A stretch of DNA of 64,000 bases from Salinimicrobium gaetbulicola (GCF_042676025.1 NZ_JBHTJP010000035.1:372001-436000); one strand, 5' to 3'; shown: positions 25,298 through 34,911, counted from the first letter of the stretch. Notes: a model not told the origin generated them from the sequence alone. Numbers and translations: made by a program.

Positions 25298-25801
25298 ATG
25301 AGAAAACTTACATTTTTGATACTTCTACTTCTGGCAGGGTTGGTTTCCTGTAAACAGGAAACGGAAAGAGGAATACCGGGACCGGCAGAAGTCGCGGTTG
25401 AAAGTCCTGATACTCTATCAACTCCTGAAGAACAAGCGGAAAAACTTAAATCTAAGGGTCACCAGATCTTCTTTTATAAAGACGGCGATACAACTTATTT
25501 AATGCAGCAGTATTATGTTGTTTTTCTGAAATCTGGTAAGAACCGAAGCCAGGATTCTACCGAGGCTGCAGAACTTCAAAAACAACACCTGGCACATTTC
25601 ACCAAAATGGCGGAAGAAGGTTATTTAAGCCTGGTAGGACCTTTTGAAAGCGAAGGAGATATTCGCGGTATTGCCATCTATAATACTCCCACTGAAGAAA
25701 TGGCCGACAGTCTGGCAAGGCTTGATCCTATGGTGGCAGCCGGCAGGCTGGAAGTGGAGATACATCCCTGGTGGGCTGCAAAAGGTGGAAAACTTAAATA
25801 A
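25298..25801 (+). CDS. YCII-related domain lipoprotein
   Basis: A 167-residue protein with a lipoprotein signal (LLLLLAGLVSC, lipid-bearing Cys at residue 18) and a variable linker, then a ~95-residue domain (from YYVVFLKSGKNR through VEIHPWWAAKGG) resembling the YciI ferredoxin-like fold. Most YciI proteins are cytosolic; this one is predicted to sit in the envelope. It starts 1 base after the CYTH gene. Activity unknown. Confidence 0.72.
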   Translation: MRKLTFLILLLLAGLVSCKQETERGIPGPAEVAVESPDTLSTPEEQAEKLKSKGHQIFFYKDGDTTYLMQQYYVVFLKSGKNRSQDSTEAAELQKQHLAHFTKMAEEGYLSLVGPFESEGDIRGIAIYNTPTEEMADSLARLDPMVAAGRLEVEIHPWWAAKGGKLK

Positions 25802-25834
25802 AAAAGCAGCTTTTTCAGAAAGAAGAAAGCTGCT
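25800..25834 (-). terminator. Terminator of the asparaginase gene, possibly bidirectional
   Basis: AGCAGCTTT and AAAGCTGCT form a 9-bp stem with a 12-base loop. The T-tract lies on the minus strand, so it best serves the gene at 25856-26920. Confidence 0.7.
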
Positions 25835-25855
25835 GAAAGTGAGTTTTTTAAGATC

Positions 25856-26920
25856 TTATTTTCCGTAGATCCCGATCTCGAGCTCTCCGTTTTTATTCAT
25901 TTTAGCACGGTACATTCCGGCGGTATTGAATTCCATCGCGACATTTCCGTCGTGATCGATAGCGATGATGCCACCGTCACCTCCCAATGCGGGGATCTTT
26001 TCCTGAATCACGAGTTTCGCGGCTTCTTCAAGACTGAGTCCTTTGTATTCCATCAATGCCGAAATATCATGGGCTACCATTCCGCGAATGAAAAATTCTC
26101 CCCATCCGGTACTTGAGACCGCGCAAGTGGCATTATTCGCATAGGTTCCGGCTCCAATGATCGGCGCGTCACCAATACGTCCCCATCGCTTGTTTGTCAT
26201 TCCTCCGGTAGAAGTCCCTGCGGCCAGATTTCCATTCTTATCTAGAGCGGCACAACCTACCGTTCCAAATTTTGAGTCCTTTATGAAAGGGTCCATAAAA
26301 GCGGTCTTTCCATCATGGTCTAATTCGGTTTTTTCTTTTTCGCGAATGCGTTGCAAGCTTTTATAGCGACTTTCAGTATAGAAATACTGTGGATCTACCA
26401 GTTCAATACCCTGTTCCTTGGCAAAGGTTTCAGCGCCTTCCCCGCCAAGCATTACATGATCTGAATTCACCATTACTTCGTAGGCGAGATCGATAGGATT
26501 TTTGACCGTTTTAACTCCGGCGACAGCGCCTGCATTCAGTGTTTCACCATCCATGATCGAAGCGTCCAGCTCGTTGGTGCCGGCATTGGTAAAGACCGCG
26601 CCTTTCCCGGCGTTGAACAATGGAGAATCTTCCATAACATTGATAGTGCGTTGTACAGCTTCCAAAGCCGTACCTCCTTTGGCCAGGATCTCATGCCCTG
26701 TTCTTATAGCCTCTTCCAGTTTTGCCTTGTAGGCCTGTTCAAGGGAATCGGTCATGTTTTCTTTTAAAATAGTGCCGGCACCGCCGTGAATCACGATCCC
26801 AAAGTTCGGGATGCTGTCAACTTCTTCGGCAGTAGAAATGGATTCCTTCGATTTTTCTTCGGATTGATTATTGCAGCCAATAAGACATATGACGCTTAAA
26901 AAGAGAAACAGTTTTTTCAT
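25856..26920 (-). CDS. Isoaspartyl peptidase/L-asparaginase (plant-type, Ntn hydrolase), lipoprotein
   Basis: A 354-residue precursor that self-cleaves before the nucleophile Thr220 in KFGTVGCAALDKNG. The substrate-binding segments GTSTGGMTNKRWGRIGDAP and the N-terminal IHGGAGTI are present. A lipoprotein signal (SVICLIGC, Cys16) predicts export and anchoring, so it probably acts on asparagine or isoaspartyl peptides in the periplasm. Length and motifs are intact. Confidence 0.9.
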   Translation of the reverse strand: MKKLFLFLSVICLIGCNNQSEEKSKESISTAEEVDSIPNFGIVIHGGAGTILKENMTDSLEQAYKAKLEEAIRTGHEILAKGGTALEAVQRTINVMEDSPLFNAGKGAVFTNAGTNELDASIMDGETLNAGAVAGVKTVKNPIDLAYEVMVNSDHVMLGGEGAETFAKEQGIELVDPQYFYTESRYKSLQRIREKEKTELDHDGKTAFMDPFIKDSKFGTVGCAALDKNGNLAAGTSTGGMTNKRWGRIGDAPIIGAGTYANNATCAVSSTGWGEFFIRGMVAHDISALMEYKGLSLEEAAKLVIQEKIPALGGDGGIIAIDHDGNVAMEFNTAGMYRAKMNKNGELEIGIYGK

Positions 26921-27060
26921 TTTCGGAAGTTTAGAGCAGAAAGTTAGGAAAAATTTTAGTCTGTCCTTTATTTATCATACTTCCGAAGAAAATGCTAAAC
27001 CTTCAATTCTTCCGTTAAGCAAAAGATTCCGTAAATTTAAGCTTTTAAAAAACGTATAAA

Positions 27061-27579
27061 ATGCCGGTACTTAAACCTTTTAATTTAAATAAATGGGTGG
27101 AACAGAACAGAGATCTGTTGAAACCGCCTGTGGGCAACAAAAGTCTTTATCCCGCTTCTGAAGATTATATCGTGATGGTAGTGGGTGGCCCTAATGACCG
27201 GAAGGATTATCATTATAACGAAACCGAAGAGCTTTTTTACCAGCTGGAAGGAAATATCAAAGTACATGTACAGGTAGACGGGGAAAAGCAAACCATGGAA
27301 CTTGGTCCCGGGGATATGTATCTTCACCCCGCGAAAGTGCCTCATTCGCCTGAGCGGTCTGCCGGGTCAATAGGGATTGTGGTGGAACGAAAAAGAACAG
27401 AGTTGGATGCCAAAGACGGCTTGCTGTGGTTCTGTGAAAACTGCAATAACAAGTTATATGAAGTGTATTTCCCGCTAAATGATATTGAGAATGATTTCCA
27501 GAAACATTTTGAGCATTTCTACAACAGTGAAGAGTTGCGAACCTGTAACAAATGCGGGACAGTGATGGAAAAGAAATAG
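27061..27579 (+). CDS. 3-hydroxyanthranilate 3,4-dioxygenase
   Basis: A 172-residue cupin. Iron ligands are His51 and Glu57 in YHYNETEELFYQ and a His in YLHPAKVPHSP. The C terminus has a rubredoxin-like site, CENCNNKLYE and CNKCG, as in bacterial (not animal) enzymes. It opens the ring of 3-hydroxyanthranilate in tryptophan breakdown through kynurenine, giving the quinolinate precursor. An aldehyde dehydrogenase follows 100 bases downstream. Other kynurenine genes are not in the window. Confidence 0.92.
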   Translation: MPVLKPFNLNKWVEQNRDLLKPPVGNKSLYPASEDYIVMVVGGPNDRKDYHYNETEELFYQLEGNIKVHVQVDGEKQTMELGPGDMYLHPAKVPHSPERSAGSIGIVVERKRTELDAKDGLLWFCENCNNKLYEVYFPLNDIENDFQKHFEHFYNSEELRTCNKCGTVMEKK

Positions 27580-27678
27580 CAGCTCAAAGGATTGTGATGA
27601 AAGGCTGAAGGCTTTCCGTCTTTAATTTTTTATATTCGCAATCATCCAAACAAATTTTTAATAAAACAAACAACAACA

Positions 27679-29232
27679 ATGAGTTCAATAGCTGAAAAAT
27701 TCGGAATTGATAAAGCGCTTAAGGAATTGGGCGTTCAAGATATAAATAATGGTACTTCTACCGGGAACGATTGGTTTTCTTCGGGAGAAGTGATCGAATC
27801 TTATTCTCCGGTTGACGGGGCGTTGATAGGAAAAGTGAAATCAACTACCCGTGAAGACTACGAGAAGGTGATCGAGACTGCTTCCAAAGCGTTCAAGACC
27901 TGGAGAACCATGCCTGCTCCACAGAGAGGGGAGATCGTTCGTAAGTTTAATGATGAGTTGAGAAGGCTGAAGGAACCTCTTGGGAAACTGGTTTCCTACG
28001 AAATGGGAAAATCGTACCAGGAAGGTTTAGGGGAAGTTCAGGAAATGATCGATATCTGTGATTTTGCCGTGGGTCTTTCCCGACAGTTACACGGGTTGAC
28101 CATGCACTCTGAGCGTCCCGGACACAGAATGTATGAGCAATACCATCCGCTTGGGATCGTAGGTGTAATTTCTGCCTTCAACTTCCCGGTTGCCGTTTGG
28201 TCATGGAATACCGCCCTTGCATGGGTATGTGGGGATGTATGTGTGTGGAAAGGTTCAGAGAAGACTCCGCTTACTTCAGTAGCCTGTCAAAATATCGCTG
28301 CGAGAGTATTTGCTGAAAACGGGCTTCCGGAAGGAATTTCCTGTTTGATCACCGGAGATTACAGAGTAGGAGAAATGCTAACTAAAGATGAGCGTGTGCC
28401 TTTGATCTCTGCTACCGGATCAACTAGAATGGGGAAGATCGTTGCCCAGAATGTAGCTGCTCGTTTAGGAAAATCATTACTTGAATTAGGAGGAAATAAC
28501 GCCATTATCGTCACTCCAGATGCCAATATCAAGAATACCGTGATCGGAGCTGTTTTTGGAGCTGTAGGTACCTGCGGACAACGTTGTACTTCTACCCGAA
28601 GATTGATCGTACACGAAGATGTGTATGAGAAGGTAAAAGAAGCAGTTGTTGACGCTTACAAACAATTGAGAATTGGAAATCCATTAGACGAAAATAATCA
28701 CGTAGGTCCGCTTATTGACAAGGATTCTGTGAAGAACTACCAGGCCGCTTTAGATAAAGTGGTTGAGGAAGGCGGAAAGATCCTTGTAGAAGGAGGCGTT
28801 CTTGAAGGAGAAGGTTATGAAAGCGGATGTTATGTGAAACCTGCTATTGCCGAAGCTCAAAATCACTTTGAGATCGTACAGCACGAGACTTTCGCACCTG
28901 TATTATACCTAATGAAATACAGCGGGGACGTGGAAAACGCATTAGAACTTCAAAATGGAGTAAGACAAGGTCTTTCTTCTGCAATAATGACAAACAACCT
29001 GCGTGAGGCTGAAAGGTTCCTTTCTACCGAAGGATCTGACTGCGGAATTGCCAATGTGAACATTGGAACATCAGGAGCTGAGATCGGTGGAGCCTTTGGA
29101 GGTGAGAAAGAAACCGGTGGCGGAAGAGAATCAGGATCTGATGCCTGGAAGGTTTATATGCGTCGTCAAACCAATACCATCAACTACACTACCGAGTTGC
29201 CATTGGCACAGGGGATCAAGTTCGATCTTTAA
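27679..29232 (+). CDS. Aldehyde dehydrogenase, ALDH7 (antiquitin) type
   Basis: A 517-residue NAD(P)-dependent dehydrogenase. The catalytic Glu is in LELGGNNAIIV and the nucleophile Cys in GTCGQRCTSTRRLIV, wording that is typical of ALDH7 (alpha-aminoadipic semialdehyde dehydrogenase) rather than of 2-aminomuconate dehydrogenase. The likely role is lysine breakdown or oxidation of a related semialdehyde. It is next to the 3-hydroxyanthranilate gene, but separated by 100 bases, so a shared pathway is not certain. Strong codon bias suggests high expression. Confidence 0.85.
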   Translation: MSSIAEKFGIDKALKELGVQDINNGTSTGNDWFSSGEVIESYSPVDGALIGKVKSTTREDYEKVIETASKAFKTWRTMPAPQRGEIVRKFNDELRRLKEPLGKLVSYEMGKSYQEGLGEVQEMIDICDFAVGLSRQLHGLTMHSERPGHRMYEQYHPLGIVGVISAFNFPVAVWSWNTALAWVCGDVCVWKGSEKTPLTSVACQNIAARVFAENGLPEGISCLITGDYRVGEMLTKDERVPLISATGSTRMGKIVAQNVAARLGKSLLELGGNNAIIVTPDANIKNTVIGAVFGAVGTCGQRCTSTRRLIVHEDVYEKVKEAVVDAYKQLRIGNPLDENNHVGPLIDKDSVKNYQAALDKVVEEGGKILVEGGVLEGEGYESGCYVKPAIAEAQNHFEIVQHETFAPVLYLMKYSGDVENALELQNGVRQGLSSAIMTNNLREAERFLSTEGSDCGIANVNIGTSGAEIGGAFGGEKETGGGRESGSDAWKVYMRRQTNTINYTTELPLAQGIKFDL

Positions 29233-29254
29233 TTTGTAGAAAATAATTAATTGT

Positions 29255-29286
29255 AAAAAACCCGCTTCGAGAGAGGCGGGTTTTTT
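29255..29286 (+). terminator. Terminator of the ALDH7 gene
   Basis: A perfect 11-bp stem AAAAAACCCGC/GCGGGTTTTTT with a ten-base loop. Confidence 0.92.
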
Positions 29287-29292
29287 ATTTGT

Positions 29293-29326
29293 AAAAAAAG
29301 TCCACCTGTAGGGATGGCGGACTTTT
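29293..29326 (-). terminator. Terminator of the Old Yellow Enzyme gene
   Basis: AAAAGTCC/GGACTTTT with an inner CC/GG pairing; on the minus strand a seven-T tract follows. It is back to back with the ALDH7 terminator. Confidence 0.8.
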
Positions 29327-29344
29327 AAAGATAGTTTGTGAAAA

Positions 29345-30466
29345 TTACCCTTGAAGAACTTCCGTTCGTTTAGTCTTTATTTCATAATCAAGATATCCTT
29401 CTTTTCCGGGAGTGTAAAAAGTATCCTGATCCCAGTCTGATAAAGGTACATCCTGTTCAAATCTTTCTACCAGGTCTGGATTGGAAATATACGGTTTACC
29501 AAATGCTACCAAATCGGCATTGCCAGCAGCTAGCACTTTATTTCCGCTTTCCTGATCAAATCCGGCATTAATTATCAATGTACCATCATACATTGGTCTG
29601 TACCTTTTTGCAATCTCCGTTTCTGCGTATGGTATGTCAGAAACATCATTAAACGGTTCTGAAAGGTGCAAATAAGCCAGATCGTAGTCATTCAATTTTT
29701 TAATAATATAATCGAATGTTGGGATCGTCTCTTCGTCCATGGTCATTCCAAAAATGCCATTTAACGAAGGGTTCAAACGCAATCCGATTTTATGTTCGGG
29801 CATAACCTCTTTGATAGCATCGATGACCTCAAATAATATTTTCGCACGGTTCTCAATACTTCCGCCATACTCATCAGTTCGATGATTGGAGGTGCCATTA
29901 AAAAATTGATGCAGGAGGTATCCATTTGAAGAATGGATTTCCACTCCGTCAAAGCCTGCTTCCATAGAATTTTTGGCAGCATTCTTATAATCCTCGATAG
30001 TTTGTTTGATCTCCTCAATGCTCATTGCTTTTGGAGTAACAGTATCTTTAAATCCTTCAGGCGTATAAGACTTTTCACCAGGATTTATCGCAGAAGGTGC
30101 TACGGGCAGATCCCCGTTATGAAAATCAGGGTGAGACATTCTTCCCACATGCCATAACTGAATAAATATTTTTCCGTCTGCCTCATGTACTTTTTGAGTA
30201 ACCTCTTTCCAACCTTCAACCTGTTCCCTGGAATAAATTCCCGGGGTATTGATGTAGCCTACAGCTTGTTTTGAAATTTGAGAACCTTCAGTAATGATCA
30301 GGCCGGCACTCGCTCTTTGTTTGTAATACTCTCCGTGTAAATCACCGGTCGCTTTATTTTCCTCATTACTCGCTCTACTTCGGGTCATGGGAGCCATTAC
30401 TACCCGGTTTGATAGAGTTAGTGTTCCTTTACTATATGGTTTTAATAATGCTTGCTTATCGCTCAT
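29345..30466 (-). CDS. Alkene reductase, Old Yellow Enzyme family
   Basis: A 373-residue FMN TIM barrel. Present are NRVVMAPMTRSRA (FMN binding), QLWHVGRMSH, the substrate His/Asn-type segment GVEIHSSNGYLLHQF and the family signature RTDEYGGSIENRAK. It reduces activated double bonds of enals, enones or nitro compounds with NAD(P)H. A Crp/Fnr-type regulator gene lies just upstream on the same strand. It has a TAAATTTG promoter box of its own. Confidence 0.92.
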   Translation of the reverse strand: MSDKQALLKPYSKGTLTLSNRVVMAPMTRSRASNEENKATGDLHGEYYKQRASAGLIITEGSQISKQAVGYINTPGIYSREQVEGWKEVTQKVHEADGKIFIQLWHVGRMSHPDFHNGDLPVAPSAINPGEKSYTPEGFKDTVTPKAMSIEEIKQTIEDYKNAAKNSMEAGFDGVEIHSSNGYLLHQFFNGTSNHRTDEYGGSIENRAKILFEVIDAIKEVMPEHKIGLRLNPSLNGIFGMTMDEETIPTFDYIIKKLNDYDLAYLHLSEPFNDVSDIPYAETEIAKRYRPMYDGTLIINAGFDQESGNKVLAAGNADLVAFGKPYISNPDLVERFEQDVPLSDWDQDTFYTPGKEGYLDYEIKTKRTEVLQG

Positions 30467-30523
30467 TGTAATTGTTTTTATTCATATTTTGATTTCGAAC
30501 TTTCACCTGAAAATCGAATTCAA

Positions 30524-30531
30524 CAAATTTA
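30524..30531 (-). promoter_or_regulatory. Promoter -7 box of the Old Yellow Enzyme gene
   Basis: Minus strand TAAATTTG, full TAnnTTTG match, 57 bases before the ATG. Confidence 0.45.
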
Positions 30532-30592
30532 AGGAAGAAGTCAAGCGTTTCTCCTTGATGTATGTTAAGCGGAAGGGTTAAAAATGGTTAAA

Positions 30593-31165
30593 CTACGATA
30601 ATTCTTTTCGAATTCTGCTTAGGCTTTCCGGCTGTAAACCCAGGTAATTGGCTATGTGGTAATTTGCAATTCTCTTTTCGATCTGGGGATAAGTATTGCA
30701 AAATTCAAGGTAACGTTCTTTTCCTGTTTTCTGAAGAGTAGAAAGCACCCTAGAGCGTAATGCAACAAAAGCATTGGTGGTTTTGATTCTGAAGAAACGC
30801 TCGAACTTTGGAATTCTTATGAAAAGTTCCTCTAAAACCCCTTTTTCAAGTCCTAGTAATTTAGAATCTTCAATGGCTTCTACATGTAGTGTTGTGGGAT
30901 TTCCGCTGAAAAAAGATTCAAAATCACTGATCCACCAATCTTCGATCGCGAATTGAATGATATGTTCTTCCCCGGCTTCATCCATATAAAAGGCCTTAAG
31001 GCAGCCTTGAATGACGTAGTATTCTGAAGTTACAGCTTTCCCGGGTTCAATTAAATACTCTCCTTTGGAAATCAATTTTTGAGATAGTAAACTGGTGAAC
31101 TCATCTTTTTCCGATGCAGTCAGGTTGATATCTGTAGAAACATGTTTTAAAATCTTCTGGTACAC
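30593..31165 (-). CDS. Crp/Fnr family transcriptional regulator
   Basis: A 190-residue regulator: an N-terminal cyclic-nucleotide-binding-type barrel (YLIEPGKAVTSEYYVIQGCL, IQFAIEDWWISDFESF) and a short C-terminal helix-turn-helix (YHIANYLGLQPESLSRIRKEL). No cysteine cluster for an iron-sulfur centre is seen. I prefer the GTG at 31165 (VYQKILKHVS), where relatives begin; an ATG 24 codons upstream would add an unrelated hydrophobic stretch. Ligand unknown. It may control the adjacent Old Yellow Enzyme gene; that is inference from position. Confidence 0.82.
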   Translation of the reverse strand: MYQKILKHVSTDINLTASEKDEFTSLLSQKLISKGEYLIEPGKAVTSEYYVIQGCLKAFYMDEAGEEHIIQFAIEDWWISDFESFFSGNPTTLHVEAIEDSKLLGLEKGVLEELFIRIPKFERFFRIKTTNAFVALRSRVLSTLQKTGKERYLEFCNTYPQIEKRIANYHIANYLGLQPESLSRIRKELS

Positions 31166-31382
31166 GAGTATTTTCTTTTTATAGAAGCTGACAGTGAAAA
31201 TACAAATCTTATGGATCATGAGAACATTAAATCCCAATTTAGTAAAGGATATGTAAATGTAAGAAACGCCTTCAAAAGCCTTATTGTCAGCAACTTATTT
31301 TTAGTTTATGAATTTTAAGTGGTATCTTTAATAGTGTTCGGGACATAAAATGAATTGCTTTTTAACTTAAAAATGAAGTGCT

Positions 31383-31985
31383 ATGAAAAAGAGTGTATTG
31401 TTTTTAGCAGCTCTATTCCTGATCCTATTTTCATGTAAAGACCGCGAAAAAGATCAAGAGGATACCGTTGCATCTGAAGATCAATCTAATTACGAAGTCG
31501 CATCTGACAGGTATTCAGATCTAAGTGACGAAGCTCTGAACCGTATGGAAAGTCTGGACTTCGATTCCTGGGGAGAAATGCTGGCAGACAACGTGGAATA
31601 TTATTTCCCTGATGGTGATGCTGATACCCGCACAATCCTCAGTGGAAAGCAAGAAGTGATAGACTGGTGGAAAAATTGGAAAAAGAACACCGGAATTGAT
31701 AAAATGACCTTTACAGACCGGGTACATATTCCCGTTAAGGCCAACACCAAACTTAATTATTCAGGATTGACCGGGGTTATCGTGATTTCATATTTTTCCA
31801 ATGAGATGATCTATAACGGGCAACCGGCCAATGTGCGCACAAATGTAGCGGTACACTACACCAAAGACAGTCTGATCGACCGATTTTACACATATTATGA
31901 CAGGACCCCGATACTTAAGGTGGTGAACGCTAATGTTCTGGATATAGTGGTTAAAAGAGATTCGGTTCAGGAGGATACGAATTAA
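31383..31985 (+). CDS. NTF2/SnoaL-like lipoprotein
   Basis: A 200-residue protein with a lipoprotein signal (LFLILFSC, Cys18). The mature part has an acidic linker, then a domain with the cone-fold pattern of NTF2-like proteins: LDFDSWGEMLADNVEYYFP, GKQEVIDWWKNW, and two strands NVAVHYTKDSLIDRFYTYYD. These folds bind or isomerise small molecules or act as scaffolds; nothing here points to a substrate. It stands alone between divergent and convergent neighbours. Confidence 0.7.
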   Translation: MKKSVLFLAALFLILFSCKDREKDQEDTVASEDQSNYEVASDRYSDLSDEALNRMESLDFDSWGEMLADNVEYYFPDGDADTRTILSGKQEVIDWWKNWKKNTGIDKMTFTDRVHIPVKANTKLNYSGLTGVIVISYFSNEMIYNGQPANVRTNVAVHYTKDSLIDRFYTYYDRTPILKVVNANVLDIVVKRDSVQEDTN

Positions 31986-31990
31986 AGACT

Positions 31991-32935
31991 TTAAATTTTC
32001 CTGTTTTTTAGAGGTAATTTGCTGGTGAACCTTGAAAAGATCACCAGTTTTTTCTTGGTATTTATAAAAAAAACACCTGTTAAGAGGATGGAAGCTGCCA
32101 ATATGGATTGAGTGGTGATCTGTTCGTTCAAGAAATACCATCCTAGTAACATTGCGATCACAGGATTTACATAGGTTGAAGTCGCTACTTTTTCCGGAGA
32201 AACCACTTTCAACAAGTAATTGAAAGAAGTAAATGCGACAATACTTCCGAAGATGACCAAAAGGATCATTGATAGCTGGGTGCGACCACTCCAAATATCA
32301 GGGGAACTCCATTCTTCATTGAATAGCAGACTTGCTATTCCTAACATGATCCCCGCCGTGAACATTTGGTAGGCAGTATTTACAAAGTGATTAGTAGGGA
32401 GATTGGAGCGACCAACGAATAGACTGCCAAATGACCAGCTAATCAAACAAGCGAAGATCATGGTGATCCCCAGGTAAAAGTTCTCATTGGACACGATCTC
32501 ATTCTGACTTACCAAAAGATAAATTCCTGAAATTCCCAGTGCTACTCCTACCATTGACATGGGCAGGATCTTTTTTCCGTCAAGAAGATATAGCAGTACC
32601 AGCACTACGAGCGGTTGCGCTGAAATGACTAAGGCAGCGATACCCGTATCAATAAATTTTAAAGCCCATACCGAGATCCCATTTCCAAAAGCCAGAAAAA
32701 GAAATCCGGCGATCATGGTATTCAGAAATTGTTTCCGGGTGATCTTTAAGCTTTTCCCTAATATTTTGGCAAGAATAAAGATCAGGATTCCGGCGGTCAT
32801 AAAACGAATGGAAGCAAGCATGAACGGGGGTAATTCGGTTACCGCCACTTTATTCAGAAGGTAGGTGGATCCCCAAATAAAATAGATCGAGAAGAAAGCC
32901 AAAACGATGAAAAGGGGATTCCTGGGAGAACTCAT
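31991..32935 (-). CDS. EamA/DMT family transporter
   Basis: A 314-residue membrane protein with ten predicted helices in two EamA repeats. The N-terminal repeat starts IYFIWGSTYLLNKVAV, the second at about residue 150 with ISWSFGSLFVGR. Substrate unknown; family members export amino acids, metabolites or drugs. It converges on the NTF2-like gene with a 5-base gap. Confidence 0.88.
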   Translation of the reverse strand: MSSPRNPLFIVLAFFSIYFIWGSTYLLNKVAVTELPPFMLASIRFMTAGILIFILAKILGKSLKITRKQFLNTMIAGFLFLAFGNGISVWALKFIDTGIAALVISAQPLVVLVLLYLLDGKKILPMSMVGVALGISGIYLLVSQNEIVSNENFYLGITMIFACLISWSFGSLFVGRSNLPTNHFVNTAYQMFTAGIMLGIASLLFNEEWSSPDIWSGRTQLSMILLVIFGSIVAFTSFNYLLKVVSPEKVATSTYVNPVIAMLLGWYFLNEQITTQSILAASILLTGVFFINTKKKLVIFSRFTSKLPLKNRKI

Positions 32936-33065
32936 AATTGATGATTATAGAAGCTGCAATATTAGGAATAAACTTTTTAGCTTGTAATTATTTCTTCAGA
33001 CGACCAATTCTATTGTTCACAATTTATTCGTTGATTTTTGGTATTTTATAAGTGGAATTAAGGCT

Positions 33066-34268
33066 ATGAAAATGAATGTTTTAAGAAAGGATTTGGTAGT
33101 GCTTTTTTTTATGTTGCTATCTGTGATTTTTTGTTTTTCCCAAAATAAAATGAGTGTTCAAAAAGGTAGAAATAGTACTCTTTTTCTCTGCGGTGATGTA
33201 ATGTTAGGACGGGGAATTGACCAGGCTTTTCAAAAGTCGGTTAACTCAACATTATATGAATCTTATGTAAAGGATGCCGGGGCTTACATTCAGCTTGCTG
33301 AAAGGGAAAATGGGGAGATCGAACTGCCGGTTAGCTACAAATACATATGGGGAGACGCCCTAAAAGTTTGGAAGGAACTACAACCAGACCTAAAATTGAT
33401 CAATCTTGAAACTAGTATTACTACAAACGATGACCCGTGGGAGGGGAAAGGGATTCATTACCGGATGCATCCGGAAAATATCAAGGCTCTCAAAACTGCA
33501 GGAATAAACCACTGCAGTCTTGCAAATAATCATATAATGGACTGGGGGAGACCAGGTCTGGAAGAAACCCTTCAAACGCTTCGGAATGCGGGAATCAATT
33601 ATTCAGGAGCAGGACAAAACCAGGACCTTGCGAAAAAACCTTCCATTTTGCATGCCGGGAGTGATCGTGTGTTGGTATTCTCTTTTGGCGCCCGAAGCAG
33701 TGGAATCCCGTCTTCCTGGGCAGCAGAGAAAAATAGATCGGGACTAAATTATATAGAAAGAATTGATGTCGAATTGATCTCCAGGATAAAGGAAAACATA
33801 CGCTCCCATAAAAAGGAAGGTGATATTGTGATCTTTTCCATTCACTGGGGTGGTAATTGGGGATATGATATTCCGAAGAGTCATAGACAATTTGCTCATA
33901 AGCTGATAGATGAAGGGGATGTGGATCTCATTTTTGGTCATTCTTCGCATCATCCATTGGGGATAGAAGTTTACAAGAATAAACTGATCATTTACGGAGC
34001 AGGAGATTTTTTTAATGACTATGAAGGAATCAGTGGGATGGAGCAGTTTAGAGGTGAATTGAGCCTGATGTATTTTCCGGAAATAGAATCAAGTACCGGA
34101 AATTTGAAATCTCTTAAATTGGTTCCCATGGAAATAAAAAAATTTCAATTGCATAAAGCCCGGAAAAAGGATATCCAATGGTTGAAAAAGGTGTTAGACA
34201 GGGAAGGTAGCGAGTTGGGAACACATGTTATTCTGGAAAAGGATAAAAGCTTCAGCCTAAAATGGTGA
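33066..34268 (+). CDS. CapA family protein (PGA_cap metallophosphoesterase-like)
   Basis: A 400-residue exported protein. A signal peptide (LVVLFFMLLSVIFCFSQ) precedes the CapA domain, with FLCGDVMLGRGIDQAF at the N terminus, LINLETSIT, SLANNHIMDWGRPGL, IHWGGNWG and FGHSSHHPLG, all metal-site motifs. Related proteins take part in poly-gamma-glutamate capsule handling, but no other cap gene is nearby, so a general envelope phosphoesterase-like role is as likely. Confidence 0.88.
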   Translation: MKMNVLRKDLVVLFFMLLSVIFCFSQNKMSVQKGRNSTLFLCGDVMLGRGIDQAFQKSVNSTLYESYVKDAGAYIQLAERENGEIELPVSYKYIWGDALKVWKELQPDLKLINLETSITTNDDPWEGKGIHYRMHPENIKALKTAGINHCSLANNHIMDWGRPGLEETLQTLRNAGINYSGAGQNQDLAKKPSILHAGSDRVLVFSFGARSSGIPSSWAAEKNRSGLNYIERIDVELISRIKENIRSHKKEGDIVIFSIHWGGNWGYDIPKSHRQFAHKLIDEGDVDLIFGHSSHHPLGIEVYKNKLIIYGAGDFFNDYEGISGMEQFRGELSLMYFPEIESSTGNLKSLKLVPMEIKKFQLHKARKKDIQWLKKVLDREGSELGTHVILEKDKSFSLKW

Positions 34269-34313
34269 AAATCTTGAGAGGTTTAATTAATATTGAAGTT
34301 CAAAATATTAAAC

Positions 34314-34865
34314 ATGAAATATTTACTGCAAGGACAGGAGACTGAAAGACTGAAATTTCGCCTTCTTGTAAAAAGCGATTTTGAAGACTGGCTGCCATTA
34401 TTCAGGGAAGAAAAAGTAGCGGAATTTCTCGCTTTTGATACTTCCCTGTCGGCAACGGAATTATGTGAAGCTTGGTTTCAGAAGATATTTCACAGGTATG
34501 AGAATGATCTTGGAGGAATGAACGTATTGGAAGATAAAATTACCGGAAAATTGGTTGGGCAATGCGGCTTGCTGGTTCAGGAAGTTGAAGGCGAAAGCAG
34601 ACTTGAAATCGGATATTCCATTTTACCTGAATTCTGGGGACATGGTTTTGCTTCCGAAGCTGCTCAAAAGTGTAAAAATTATGCCTTTGAAAACGGTTTT
34701 TCAGAATCGTTGATCTCTATGGTGCATGTAGATAATATTGCTTCGGAAAAAGTCGCGCGAAAGAATGGGATGCAGCTGGAAAAAACCTTGCCCGATTATA
34801 AAGGATGTCCGGCCAATATTTTCAAGATAGAAAAGAAAGAATGGGATTTTCAAAAATCGACTTGA
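34314..34865 (+). CDS. GNAT family N-acetyltransferase (RimJ/RimL-type)
   Basis: A 183-residue acetyltransferase. ETERLKFRLLVKSD at the N terminus, EIGYSILPEFWGHGFASEAA (acetyl-CoA loop) and HVDNIASEKVARKNGMQLE are typical of the RimJ/RimL/Acetyltransf_3 branch, which acetylates protein N termini or small molecules. The ATG at 34314 is preferred over a TTG seven codons upstream. Confidence 0.87.
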   Translation: MKYLLQGQETERLKFRLLVKSDFEDWLPLFREEKVAEFLAFDTSLSATELCEAWFQKIFHRYENDLGGMNVLEDKITGKLVGQCGLLVQEVEGESRLEIGYSILPEFWGHGFASEAAQKCKNYAFENGFSESLISMVHVDNIASEKVARKNGMQLEKTLPDYKGCPANIFKIEKKEWDFQKST

Positions 34866-34911
34866 GAACTATGTAAATAAACCGCCCCCTTCAACATAAA
34901 AATTAAAGATT

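Noticed and set aside
33066..34268. CapA gene as evidence of a poly-gamma-glutamate capsule locus
   Set aside because: No capB, capC or other polymer genes are present; CapA-like proteins occur widely without capsules.
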